From Bacteroidaceae bacterium (GTDB lineage: Bacteria > Bacteroidota > Bacteroidia > Bacteroidales > Bacteroidaceae), in assembly GCA_017467885.1 (NCBI GenBank), contig JAFUKC010000005.1, positions 1-60,493 on the forward strand: DNA of 60,493 nt, given 5' to 3'. Under the pieces are notes generated by a model. It was not told the DNA's origin and ran no database searches. It saw nothing but the letters and a program-made list of their open reading frames with translations. The first letter of the stretch is position 1, and each line of letters opens with the position of its first letter. The position numbers and the translations under genes are program-made. Positions 1 through 7,148 of this stretch are shown one piece after another.

Positions 1-1332
1 ACCCACATAGAGAGACAGACGAAAAGCGGAAAGCCGTTTATCCCTAAAAATGCTGACCCGTCAAGGACACACCTCAACCGTGAATTACTCTCATTCCCTG
101 ATGGAGTAAAAGACAGAAACGATGCCATCAAGAATCGCCTTGCCAATGCCGGACTCAAACGTAAGATTGGCAAGAACCAGACAACCCACTTGTGTGCAAT
201 CTTATCCGGCAGCCATGACCAGATGATGAAGATACAACAGGAGGGACGATTGTCCGAATGGATCAATGTCAATATCCGCTGGTTAGAAACCACATTCGGG
301 AAGGAGAATCTTGTATCCTGTGTGCTGCACATGGACGAGAAAACTCCCCATCTGCATGCTACGATTATTCCTATTGTAACCACAGAACGTAAACGTCGGG
401 AGAGGGAGGGACAAAAGAAATACCGAACTTCAAAAGGTGGGCCACGATTAAGTGCTGATGACGTGATGCACCGTTCCATGCTTACTAAATATCAAGACAG
501 CTATGGCAAAGCCATGAAAGACTTCGGACTTGAACGTGGCGTAGTAGGCTCTGTTGCAAAGCATGTTTCCAACAGCGACTACTACAAGCAGAAGATGGAG
601 AGCATTCAAGAAAATATCGAGATACTTATTCAAGAAACAGAAGAGAAACAAGCAAAGTTGGCCAAACTCAAAAAGGAAGAGGAAGCAGCCAAGGAGGGCA
701 AAAATTTCATCCTTAGTCTCTTCAATAAGGGCGACCTGGCAAAGGCAAGAACTGCCATAGCTGAGCAAACCGCACAGATTGAATCATTGCAAAAACGAGT
801 CCGAATATTGGAAATGGAGAAAAAACAATTGGCTGAGAAAGGTGAGAAAACCCGTTTCAGTCTGGAACAAACTTTGAAGAAGACAATCCAAGAATCGGAT
901 GCCTATAAGAAAGCGAACGAGATTCTGAAAGAGAAGAACAGGGAGCTTGACCGCAAGGCAAATCCGCATCGTTATAGACTTTCTTCAGGGGCTACGCTTA
1001 CACGCTTTTATATTTCCCCAAGGTACGTATCATCGCCAAGTGTGCACATTTGGACACAGGTAAAAGATGAGATATTTGACGATGCCAAATATACGGAGTG
1101 GCGAAATCCGGTTATGCAGAAGTATCTGAATGATGAATTTACCGAATATGAACTTATCAATGCCATCTTTGAACCGTTTGAGCAGGTCAGCCAGATGCAA
1201 GCGCAGTTGCTTGATGCGTCTTTAGGATTGATGGCTGGTGGCCCTGCGCATGTTCATGTTGGTACAGGGGGAGGTGGTTCATCGTCGGATATGCCGTGGG
1301 GAGAGAAAAAGAATGGTAGAGTTAAAAGATAA
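1..1332 (+). CDS. MobV/Pre-type mobilization relaxase, 5' end outside window
   Basis: The frame is open from base 1, so the N-terminus lies outside the window; 443 residues are visible. The first residues read HIERQ, followed by NADPSRTHLNREL, the conserved N-terminal block of the MobV/Pre family. The metal-binding relaxase motif HMDEKTPHLHA is near visible residue 110. A long charged coiled coil follows (about residues 195-330) and the tail is Gly/Ser-rich. The family nicks oriT and pilots the strand during mobilization of plasmids and mobilizable transposons. A TTG at 190 would allow a shorter protein but would delete the first motif, so the upstream frame is preferred. It converges on the Abi gene, with a perfect palindrome between them. 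It suggests the island is or was on a mobilizable element; no integrase is visible here. Confidence 0.88.
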   Translation, partial: THIERQTKSGKPFIPKNADPSRTHLNRELLSFPDGVKDRNDAIKNRLANAGLKRKIGKNQTTHLCAILSGSHDQMMKIQQEGRLSEWINVNIRWLETTFGKENLVSCVLHMDEKTPHLHATIIPIVTTERKRREREGQKKYRTSKGGPRLSADDVMHRSMLTKYQDSYGKAMKDFGLERGVVGSVAKHVSNSDYYKQKMESIQENIEILIQETEEKQAKLAKLKKEEEAAKEGKNFILSLFNKGDLAKARTAIAEQTAQIESLQKRVRILEMEKKQLAEKGEKTRFSLEQTLKKTIQESDAYKKANEILKEKNRELDRKANPHRYRLSSGATLTRFYISPRYVSSPSVHIWTQVKDEIFDDAKYTEWRNPVMQKYLNDEFTEYELINAIFEPFEQVSQMQAQLLDASLGLMAGGPAHVHVGTGGGGSSSDMPWGEKKNGRVKR

Positions 1333-1358
1333 AATCCATCCCGATATCGGGATGGATT
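1333..1358. terminator. 26-bp perfect palindrome between convergent genes
   Basis: The arms read AATCCATCCCGAT and its exact complement, with no spacer, starting one base after the relaxase stop and ending three bases before the Abi stop. The position between convergent genes and the A/T-rich flanks fit a bidirectional terminator. Confidence 0.75.
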
Positions 1359-1361
1359 GTG

Positions 1362-2255
1362 TCATTTCCATAAAGGCTCGTTTTTCCAATCCTTAGGAAA
1401 TCCCATTGCTGCAATGTCAACATTGGGATGCTCCTTCAAAAGTGCATCTAACCGTTTCTTAAAGTTACTATTAGAGTGGATTTGATTATGTATATACTCT
1501 AAATAACATAATTGTGGATAAAGTTTTACCATAGAAAGATTGGTGTTTTTAATCCAATTTCCACGGAATGATCCATTGAGCTGTGGCATAGTTGGATAAT
1601 TGCGATTCCAAACACGCGCATGATGCGCCAAGCAGTTTCGAAGATTTACCGCACATTTAACCCAACTCTCTAAGATAAGATGTTGAGGTAGATTAAATTC
1701 TCTCGCAATTATTTTCTTAACAGAATTATCCTTAAGATTACAAAATAGCTTAGAAAGTGTGCCAAAAGAGGTTACTTCAAGAGTTTTCCATACCGGTGGC
1801 ATATCCGGCTCGGTATATTTTGCTTTATGCTCTGTAATGAAGTCTTCCTTGCTTCTTGCCAGCTCCTGCTTCATCAGCGTCAAACACTGATGAAAAATAT
1901 TATCATCTTTAAACAACGATGCGTCCATATACCAAAAAGCACCATATTTTAATGATATGTGGTGAATCATTTTAGAGCGCAGGGCAATCTCGATAGATTG
2001 AACGGCAGAAAATATAATGCTACGGAGTTCCTTATCAAAATAATAAAGATCTATTGCATTATCAAAATAGCTGTTGGGTTTATACAAATGGGTCTCTTTA
2101 TCCTTTTCCATTGGGCGAAGATAATTGGCCAATCGGAAATAGCTGATTACCTTGAGGTAATTGATAGCTTTTTGTTCATCGGCAATAATCAATCCCCTCG
2201 ATTTCATCATTTCGATGATTGAGTTATAATCTAATGGAGTCTTTGAATATATCAT
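1362..2255 (-). CDS. Abi_2 (AbiD/AbiF-like) abortive-infection family protein
   Basis: A 297-aa protein recognised from the Abi_2 pattern: N-terminal SKTPLDYNSIIEMMKSRG, then INYLKVISYFRLANYLRP, a central segment with SIEIALRSKM, and C-terminal NLRNCLAHHARVWNR. The last contains an R-x4-H motif (R206, H211), the signature of HEPN-type RNases, so RNA cleavage during phage infection is a plausible inference. The start at 2255 (MIYSK) is chosen over an in-frame ATG at 2333 because family homology begins there and the extra 26 residues would be translated from a stretch that forms a hairpin just after the promoter. It has its own consensus promoter and stands alone, convergent with the relaxase. 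Cargo of this sort is common on mobile elements. Confidence 0.82.
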   Translation of the reverse strand: MIYSKTPLDYNSIIEMMKSRGLIIADEQKAINYLKVISYFRLANYLRPMEKDKETHLYKPNSYFDNAIDLYYFDKELRSIIFSAVQSIEIALRSKMIHHISLKYGAFWYMDASLFKDDNIFHQCLTLMKQELARSKEDFITEHKAKYTEPDMPPVWKTLEVTSFGTLSKLFCNLKDNSVKKIIAREFNLPQHLILESWVKCAVNLRNCLAHHARVWNRNYPTMPQLNGSFRGNWIKNTNLSMVKLYPQLCYLEYIHNQIHSNSNFKKRLDALLKEHPNVDIAAMGFPKDWKNEPLWK

Positions 2256-2272
2256 AGTGTATAAAGCAAAAG

Positions 2273-2312
2273 TTCCGCCCTGGTTCGCTGTTCTACGGGA
2301 AGCGTGGCGGAA
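2273..2312 (-). other. Hairpin in the 5' leader of the Abi gene
   Basis: Arms TTCCGCC (2273-2279) and GGCGGAA (2306-2312) pair perfectly; an inner CGCT/AGCG (2286-2289, 2301-2304) can extend the structure. It lies between the predicted transcription start and the Abi start codon, so it would be in the leader RNA. Function unknown. Confidence 0.5.
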
Positions 2313-2322
2313 ACTGTCGATG

Positions 2323-2353
2323 CAAAGATACAACTTTTTTCATTTATAACAAA
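2323..2353 (-). promoter_or_regulatory. Bacteroidetes sigma-70-type promoter for the Abi gene
   Basis: On the minus strand TTTG (2350-2353) is followed by exactly 19 nt and then TATCTTTG (2323-2330), a full match to the Bacteroides -33/-7 consensus. It gives a leader of about 60 nt. Confidence 0.75.
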
Positions 2354-2471
2354 TATAATGCCCTAAAAATCATCTTTAAGCATGAAATATAGTGCTTCTA
2401 GCTTTTTATTTTATATCGTATAAATAATGAAAGAGAAGAAAAATCAATGCCCTTCAATCCATTGTGTCTTA

Positions 2472-3473
2472 TCATTCATAAAATCCAACGATAATTTTAC
2501 TTTCTCTGATTAAATTTATATCTGATTTTACTACAGTTTTGTTGATCCCTTGGGGACATAATAAATAGATAGTTTGACATAAATCTTTTTCTTTGTCCGA
2601 AAGATTTAGCTTGTCTACTGGTTTGATGAGACAAATAATTACATTTGAAAAAATGTAATCTTTATCAAATCCATTAAAATTGAAGATTAAATCCTTTAAA
2701 TAATCCGAGTTATCGCATTCTCCATAAGAATAAGAATTATAGGAATATGCTGCAAATCTCTTTGAACCAGATATTTTGCAAATTTCCTCCAAAGTTAAAT
2801 TTTCTGCATCGGGAGTCCAAATATCTATTATAAATCTGGCAATAGAATTAAGATATTGATAATATGATATCTTAAGAAACTCCTTTCGAAATAGACGGTT
2901 TCTTACTCGTTTGTTTATATGCTTACGTTTCCAGTTATTGTAAGTATGGTTTGCTCTTCTTTTGACAATCCTCTTCACAACCTCATAAGAAGGTAGCGAT
3001 ATGTTTTCATAACCGATTCTTTTAAGTTCTGCTAAACTATTATCCAATTCGAATTGACTGAATTCTAACTCCGTTTTATCTCGGTAAACAGAGAAATCTT
3101 TTGCAGTCTCTGCTAATTGTTCTTCGGTATAACCGTAAAATGATGTGTGCCATAAGCAACAGGCAACTATCTCTTCTTTTGTTGCTATTACTTCTGGATC
3201 AATTATCACTTCCTTACATAGACTAGCACTCCATTTATCTCCTTCCAATGGGTAGGCACTTAAATATGTTTTATTGACTAATTCATCATAGTACAAGGAT
3301 ATTCTGCACTCTTGTGAGTTGGCATTTTCATCGTAAACAGGTGTCATATGATACAGTATATCAAAATGGCATTTTAAAAATGGAAGCATGTGCTTGTCTT
3401 CAGGATACATTCTTTCGAAGGCTAACGCTACTCCCTTAAAATCAATAGAGTGTAAAAATTCTTGAAGCTTCAT
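2472..3473 (-). CDS. Uncharacterised 333-aa protein, last gene of the RtcB operon
   Basis: Not recognised with certainty. The N-terminal half (EFLHSIDFKGVALAFERMYP, then LEGDKWSASLCKEV and CCLWHTSFYGYTEEQ) resembles, from memory, the Bacteroidales family DUF6557. The C-terminal half is Lys/Arg/Tyr-rich (RRANHTYNNWKRKHINKRVR around residues 172-191). There is no signal peptide, clear membrane segment or catalytic motif. It starts 4 nt after the SLOG gene, so it is co-transcribed and probably translationally coupled with it and with RtcB. The basic central segment could bind nucleic acid, but that is only inference. Confidence 0.6.
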   Translation of the reverse strand: MKLQEFLHSIDFKGVALAFERMYPEDKHMLPFLKCHFDILYHMTPVYDENANSQECRISLYYDELVNKTYLSAYPLEGDKWSASLCKEVIIDPEVIATKEEIVACCLWHTSFYGYTEEQLAETAKDFSVYRDKTELEFSQFELDNSLAELKRIGYENISLPSYEVVKRIVKRRANHTYNNWKRKHINKRVRNRLFRKEFLKISYYQYLNSIARFIIDIWTPDAENLTLEEICKISGSKRFAAYSYNSYSYGECDNSDYLKDLIFNFNGFDKDYIFSNVIICLIKPVDKLNLSDKEKDLCQTIYLLCPQGINKTVVKSDINLIRESKIIVGFYE

Positions 3474-3477
3474 TCCT

Positions 3478-3906
3478 TTAATATTTTAAGATCCATGTTG
3501 GAATACCTTTTTCTTGTGCTATTTCAATCATATGTTTTGTTCCACTAGATTCTCCATTCCAAAATGCAATCAGATGAGTGGCTATGCTTAGCATATCATT
3601 ATTCCTAAGGAATCCAGCAATACGAGGATATTCTTTCCAATTAGCAGGAAATAAAATTTTGGTCAATTTATGTTCATCTGCATATTGAATACCAAGGGTA
3701 TCTGCTCCTTTCGCCATTCCTGAGATAACCTTAATCGCTTTATTATTAAATAAATTCTGGTCTTTGAATAATTCATTCAACTTAGTAGACATGTATTCAT
3801 AATCATTAAAGTCTCGTCCGCCGGCAATAATAACTCTACTCGCTTCCTGATAATCACTAAGATATTTTTCGCTTAAATTCACACTTTTTATTTCATTCAG
3901 TTTCAT
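3478..3906 (-). CDS. SLOG-superfamily (DUF2493/YspA-like) protein
   Basis: A 142-aa Rossmann-like protein. The N-terminal strand-loop VIIAGGRDF (residues 25-33) and the second motif SGMAKGADTLG (62-72) are the two hallmarks of DUF2493/SLOG proteins, which bind nucleotides or nucleotide-derived ligands. WKEYPRIAGFLRNNDM and the C-terminal GTKHMI helix also fit. SLOG domains recur in conflict systems as sensors of nucleotide-derived signals or as nucleotide-processing enzymes; which role applies here is inference. Its start codon directly abuts the RtcB stop codon with no spacer, which argues for coupled translation and a joint task with the RNA ligase. Confidence 0.85.
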   Translation of the reverse strand: MKLNEIKSVNLSEKYLSDYQEASRVIIAGGRDFNDYEYMSTKLNELFKDQNLFNNKAIKVISGMAKGADTLGIQYADEHKLTKILFPANWKEYPRIAGFLRNNDMLSIATHLIAFWNGESSGTKHMIEIAQEKGIPTWILKY

Positions 3907-5166
3907 CTACTCTGCTGCTTTAAAATTAAATATAGGTTTTATTATATTTACTACTTCGACTGTATCAGTAATGTTACCTATAATTTCAGCCATAGGTTTA
4001 TATACCATGGGACACTCATCTTTGGTAGCTTCAGTGACAGTCTCGCTATATATTCCATTCATGGATTTAGCAAAATCATTCATGTTAATTTGCTTGAATG
4101 CCTGGCTTCTACTCATTATTCGTCCTGCACCATGAGGAGCAGAGAAATTCCAATCCTCATTACCTTTGCCAATGCAGACAAGAGAACCGTCACGCATATT
4201 CATAGGTATAATGCACTTTTCGCCTTTACGTGCAGAAATTGCCCCTTTACGAATAATGTTGTCATAACCAATATAGTTATGTACACTTTCAAATGAGTCA
4301 TTAGATGCTTCTGCATAACCTTCATCTACAAGAAAATCTAAAAGCAAATCAATAATTAGTTTCCGGTTGATTTCCGCCCATCGCTGGCATAGACGCATAT
4401 CGTGCAGATAGTCCTCCCGAAAATGTCCTTCCAGATAAGAGAGTTCTGCAGGAATTGTCGGTTTGCGCATTTTGAACGAATTATGAAGATTACGAATGAC
4501 TTCCTGCAACTCACACTTTCGTCCTGCCTGTTTGTATTCTTCAATAAGACGGTTCTGTTTCTCCATCATTTCAGCCCAACCGGATTGACATTTTACAGCC
4601 AATTTTTGATATATTTCAGCCACTTGTTTACCTAGGTTTCGGCTTCCTGTATGAACTACCAAGTAACACTCACCTTGTTCATCCTTATCCAACTCGATGA
4701 AATGATTTCCACCTCCCAATGTGCCGATTGATTTATCCAGACGTTTCACATCTTTTAAATCACGGTAACAACGTATTTGCCGAATGATGCTTTTTGCTTC
4801 ACTATACCTTTCCATATACTTCTGAGGTAAAGGAAAATATTCCTCGCTTCGGTGATTTCTACCAGAAGGAATAGCTTTCAATATATACTCGTTAAAAGCA
4901 TGCAAATCAATTCTCTTTAAACTTTGAAATGGTTGGACGATTATACCACAACCTATATCCACACCCACGATATTTGGAATAACCCTTTCTCCCAAATCAC
5001 CTGTGAAGCCAATTACACATCCTGCACCTGCGTGAACATCTGGCATGATCCGAATCTTGCAACTGCTGAATACATTAATAGACATCAATCTATTGACTTG
5101 TTCAATGGCACTTTCCTCCACGTTGTCAGTGAAGATTTTAACATCGTATCCTTCAATTGTTCTCAT
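3907..5166 (-). CDS. rtcB: RtcB-family RNA ligase
   Basis: A 419-aa full-length RtcB. The family joins 2',3'-cyclic-phosphate or 3'-phosphate RNA ends to 5'-OH ends, using GTP and Mn2+. Visible motifs: MPDVHAG (41-47), GVDIGCG with metal-ligand Cys73 (68-74), GGGNHFIE (151-158), HTGSRNLG (172-179), VHNY with His296, and APHGAGR (343-349) with the nucleophilic His345 that is guanylylated. All are intact, so the enzyme should be active. It is preceded by a 55-aa membrane protein whose stop lies 14 nt inside rtcB, and followed with no gap by the SLOG gene. No archease or RtcR/RtcA neighbours are seen; control probably comes from the shared operator upstream at 6315-6331. Confidence 0.95.
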   Translation of the reverse strand: MRTIEGYDVKIFTDNVEESAIEQVNRLMSINVFSSCKIRIMPDVHAGAGCVIGFTGDLGERVIPNIVGVDIGCGIIVQPFQSLKRIDLHAFNEYILKAIPSGRNHRSEEYFPLPQKYMERYSEAKSIIRQIRCYRDLKDVKRLDKSIGTLGGGNHFIELDKDEQGECYLVVHTGSRNLGKQVAEIYQKLAVKCQSGWAEMMEKQNRLIEEYKQAGRKCELQEVIRNLHNSFKMRKPTIPAELSYLEGHFREDYLHDMRLCQRWAEINRKLIIDLLLDFLVDEGYAEASNDSFESVHNYIGYDNIIRKGAISARKGEKCIIPMNMRDGSLVCIGKGNEDWNFSAPHGAGRIMSRSQAFKQINMNDFAKSMNGIYSETVTEATKDECPMVYKPMAEIIGNITDTVEVVNIIKPIFNFKAAE

Positions 5167-5320
5167 TATATTCCCGAATAACAGTTATTACCATCTTATA
5201 TAAACCATATAAAGGGAGAAACAGAAGTATGATAAAACTTAGGAGATAAATAAAATTCTTTATTATAGGGTTCGATTTATCCCAATATCCATGATTCAAT
5301 CTACTTCTAAGATTTTCCAT
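5153..5320 (-). CDS. Small membrane protein, 55 aa, overlapping the rtcB start
   Basis: A short ORF starting MENLRSRLNHGYWDKSNP and ending VIREYNENN. Residues about 20-45 (FIYLLSFIILLFLPLYGLYK in the middle) form one hydrophobic membrane helix. The start codon has an AAAGG sequence 4 nt upstream. Its stop is inside rtcB (14-nt overlap), and only 7 nt separate it from the 52-aa ORF upstream. It belongs to no family I recognise. Uninterrupted tiling of the gap between the 74-aa gene and rtcB, the ribosome-binding site and the clean membrane segment support it being real. It could anchor or sense at the membrane for the RNA-ligase module; that is inference. Confidence 0.6.
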   Translation of the reverse strand: MENLRSRLNHGYWDKSNPIIKNFIYLLSFIILLFLPLYGLYKMVITVIREYNENN

Positions 5321-5327
5321 ATGACCT

Positions 5328-5486
5328 TTATCTCAGATATATTATGTGTTCAATCCATTCTCTACAAATAGAAGAGTACACGCCTCCAATAGGTACGAGA
5401 TTAAGTATAAGCAATATGACGAATTGGCTAAAAACCAACAAGCATAGGGCTTTAATTACCCTATGCATTGATGTCTTACATTTCAT
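5328..5486 (-). CDS. Small membrane protein, 52 aa
   Basis: A short ORF starting MKCKTSMHRVIK. It has a hydrophobic helix (ALCLLVFSQFVILLILNLV, about residues 12-30) and a short polar tail with Cys, Trp and His. It begins 4 nt after the stop of the 74-aa gene and ends 7 nt before the 55-aa small membrane protein. With that ORF it fills what would otherwise be a 324-nt hole in the operon. No family recognised. A pair of single-pass mini-proteins before an RNA ligase resembles the arrangement of toxin-like or sensor-like peptides, but no function can be assigned. Confidence 0.5.
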   Translation of the reverse strand: MKCKTSMHRVIKALCLLVFSQFVILLILNLVPIGGVYSSICREWIEHIIYLR

Positions 5487-5490
5487 ACAT

Positions 5491-5715
5491 TTACCCAATT
5501 TTTTCACAAATCAAGTATGATGCATTCATCTTTGATTTGTCAAAGTTTGTAGAGTACTTAGTGTTAAATGCTTTGGCTATAACCTCATGATATGAGACTA
5601 CACCTAGTGGCGGAGTTGTTGTTGGTGTACTAAGTTCAATAAACATACCTTTTACTAACTGTTTGCCAGTACCCCAGTTCCAATTGTTTTTCGCAGAAAT
5701 TCTCCAAAGTGTCAT
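5491..5715 (-). CDS. Uncharacterised 74-aa protein (possibly DUF6140-like)
   Basis: A small soluble protein beginning MTLWRISAKNN and ending YLICEKIG. A KGMFIEL segment in the middle and the ends recall, from memory, the Bacteroidales DUF6140 family (small beta-rich proteins on accessory elements); this is a weak match. It lies 23 nt after the Trp-rich repeat protein and 4 nt before the 52-aa membrane protein, so it is part of the second operon. No catalytic motif is seen. Confidence 0.6.
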   Translation of the reverse strand: MTLWRISAKNNWNWGTGKQLVKGMFIELSTPTTTPPLGVVSYHEVIAKAFNTKYSTNFDKSKMNASYLICEKIG

Positions 5716-5738
5716 AATGATAAATGTTTTAATGTTAA

Positions 5739-6260
5739 TTAAGCTGTAATTTCTGATATGATTTGTTTTTTGCGCTGCTCTACAATTTCATTCCATAATG
5801 ATGATCGTTGTAATTTTGCAGCAGGAATGTACTCCTTGTATCTTTCATAAAATTCTATAGCTGAAACATTTGAGAATAGGTTGCTACGATAGTCATCTAT
5901 TACTGTTTCCCAATCCCATTTATCTACAAATTTTTCCAGCAGTTCATTAGTTATACAGCAATTGCTTGATAATTCATTCCAGTTCCATTTTTCTTTAAAT
6001 GTCTCTATGCAATTTTCTGTCAACACCTTCTCATCGGCATATCTAGATAGTTTATCCCAATTTATTCGATGCTTAAATTTCTGTAGCATTGGAATAGTCC
6101 ACAAGATATTTCTGTTTTCAGACAACTCATTCCAGTCTATCTTGTCCTGGTACTTTTCCAATAGTTGTTCAGTCCAACATAAATCACCTGAAATTTCTTT
6201 CCATGCACCTTCATCTGCAATACGTTGCATAAATTCATTACTCAATGTTTTTGTTGCCAT
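5739..6260 (-). CDS. Trp-rich tandem-repeat protein, 173 aa
   Basis: Built of about four repeats of 30-35 residues, each with a pattern like E-x-L-L-E-K-F/Y-x3-I/W-D/N-W-x-x-L-S-x-N (for instance LLEKYQDKIDWNELSEN, MLQKFKHRINWDKLSRY, TFKEKWNWNELSSN, LLEKFVDKWDWETV). This is an all-helical repeat fold of the sort that forms protein-protein or protein-ligand surfaces. No enzymatic motif or signal peptide is seen. It is the first gene of the second operon, behind a promoter with the shared 17-bp operator. Being first, it may be the specificity or partner-binding subunit; that is inference. Confidence 0.7.
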   Translation of the reverse strand: MATKTLSNEFMQRIADEGAWKEISGDLCWTEQLLEKYQDKIDWNELSENRNILWTIPMLQKFKHRINWDKLSRYADEKVLTENCIETFKEKWNWNELSSNCCITNELLEKFVDKWDWETVIDDYRSNLFSNVSAIEFYERYKEYIPAAKLQRSSLWNEIVEQRKKQIISEITA

Positions 6261-6297
6261 AAATACAATTTTTAGTGAAACATTTAATTAATTGCTA

Positions 6298-6331
6298 CAA
6301 AGTTATAGATGAGGTATGCCAATATGGGGCA
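6298..6331 (-). promoter_or_regulatory. Promoter of the RtcB operon with shared 17-bp operator
   Basis: On the minus strand the -7 box is TAACTTTG (6298-6305). Nine nt further upstream lies the motif that reads TATGCCAATATGGGGCA on the plus strand (6315-6331), with dyad TGCC-N7-GGCA. It covers the place where a -33 TTG should be, and none is present. The same arrangement occurs upstream of the WYL gene. It is probably the binding site of the WYL regulator or another activator. Confidence 0.7.
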
Positions 6332-6445
6332 CAAGCTGAATAAAATACCATATTTGTTTGAAATTATACGAGAGGGGGCAAATCAAGCCGGATTTTCCAT
6401 TACGTGATTTAACATTAATACTATAATCACAGCAAAGTAAAAAGA

Positions 6446-6472
6446 AACCTCTGCCGTTTTAAGACAGAGGTT
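6446..6472 (-). terminator. Rho-independent terminator after the HAD gene
   Basis: Arms AACCTCTG and CAGAGGTT; on the minus strand the stem is followed by TTTCTTTTTACTTT. It separates the WYL-led operon from the RtcB operon. Confidence 0.7.
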
Positions 6473-6497
6473 GTCAAAATCTTAGTTAAATGTTTTT

Positions 6498-7022
6498 TTA
6501 TTCGTTCAGAATTGAAATAGCTTTGTTGGCTTGTTCTTCTGTTAAACCCTCGTATGGAATGGTCAATATAAAGTTGCTTAATTGAGAATCAAGAACAACA
6601 TATTCATCATCTATAATGACATATCGTGTATTAGGTAGTCCTTTTTCAGATAACCAAGATGATATTTCAAGTCCTTTGCAATGATGCATTTTATTACAAA
6701 AATCATCTAGAACTACATTTAGTAAGTACTCATCACTTGTTGTAGATGGTGTTATATCAATTATTCTACCTGGCAGGTTCCTAACATTCCATAATTCTTT
6801 CATTGCATCTAACCCTAAGTACTTCCATGATGACTCAACAACAATATGGGCATCAGTGGCATCAATAATTCGTTCCAATTGCTTGATTGCATTGGGATCA
6901 AAATAAGCGCCATGTTCATCCTGCCAAGGCTTACCCTGAAATTGGAGTAATCCTTGGTAATGTTCTGTGTTTAATACGCCATCAAAATCAAGAAAAATAA
7001 TCTTCTTATTTAGATTACTCAT
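6498..7022 (-). CDS. HAD-superfamily phosphatase, 'Swiss army knife RNA repair' (HAD-SAK) type
   Basis: A 174-aa single-domain HAD protein. Motif I is FLDFDGVLN (nucleophile Asp12, acid/base Asp14), motif II the ESSW segment (Ser64/Ser65), Lys67 a likely motif III lysine, and motif IV VIIDDE (Asp138/Asp139). Small HADs with the DGVLN and SSWK pattern are the group named for the HAD domain of Swiss-army-knife RNA-repair proteins, where the HAD presumably removes terminal phosphates from RNA. That meshes with the RtcB ligase 1.3 kb downstream: end-processing followed by ligation. It is the last gene of the WYL operon, with a 126-nt gap to the deiminase gene and a terminator after it. Confidence 0.8.
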   Translation of the reverse strand: MSNLNKKIIFLDFDGVLNTEHYQGLLQFQGKPWQDEHGAYFDPNAIKQLERIIDATDAHIVVESSWKYLGLDAMKELWNVRNLPGRIIDITPSTTSDEYLLNVVLDDFCNKMHHCKGLEISSWLSEKGLPNTRYVIIDDEYVVLDSQLSNFILTIPYEGLTEEQANKAISILNE

Positions 7023-7148
7023 GTTATATAAATATTTTCTTTATTCGCTTTCAAAATAAACTTGAATAACCAAACTCTTTAATATGTCCAATTCAGAAAT
7101 GCATGGTAAAAAATGGGTTAACCATATTGCTGTCAGAAATGTCAATAA

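Noticed and set aside
2389..2408. Small inverted repeat AAGCA/TGCTT as terminator of the RtcB operon
   Set aside because: Only 5 bp with a 10-nt loop and no T run nearby; too weak to call.
7100..7126. Possible third copy of the operator (ATGCATGG...AAATGGG) between the deiminase and HAD genes
   Set aside because: It matches only a few bases, and the spacing to a -7 box is not kept.
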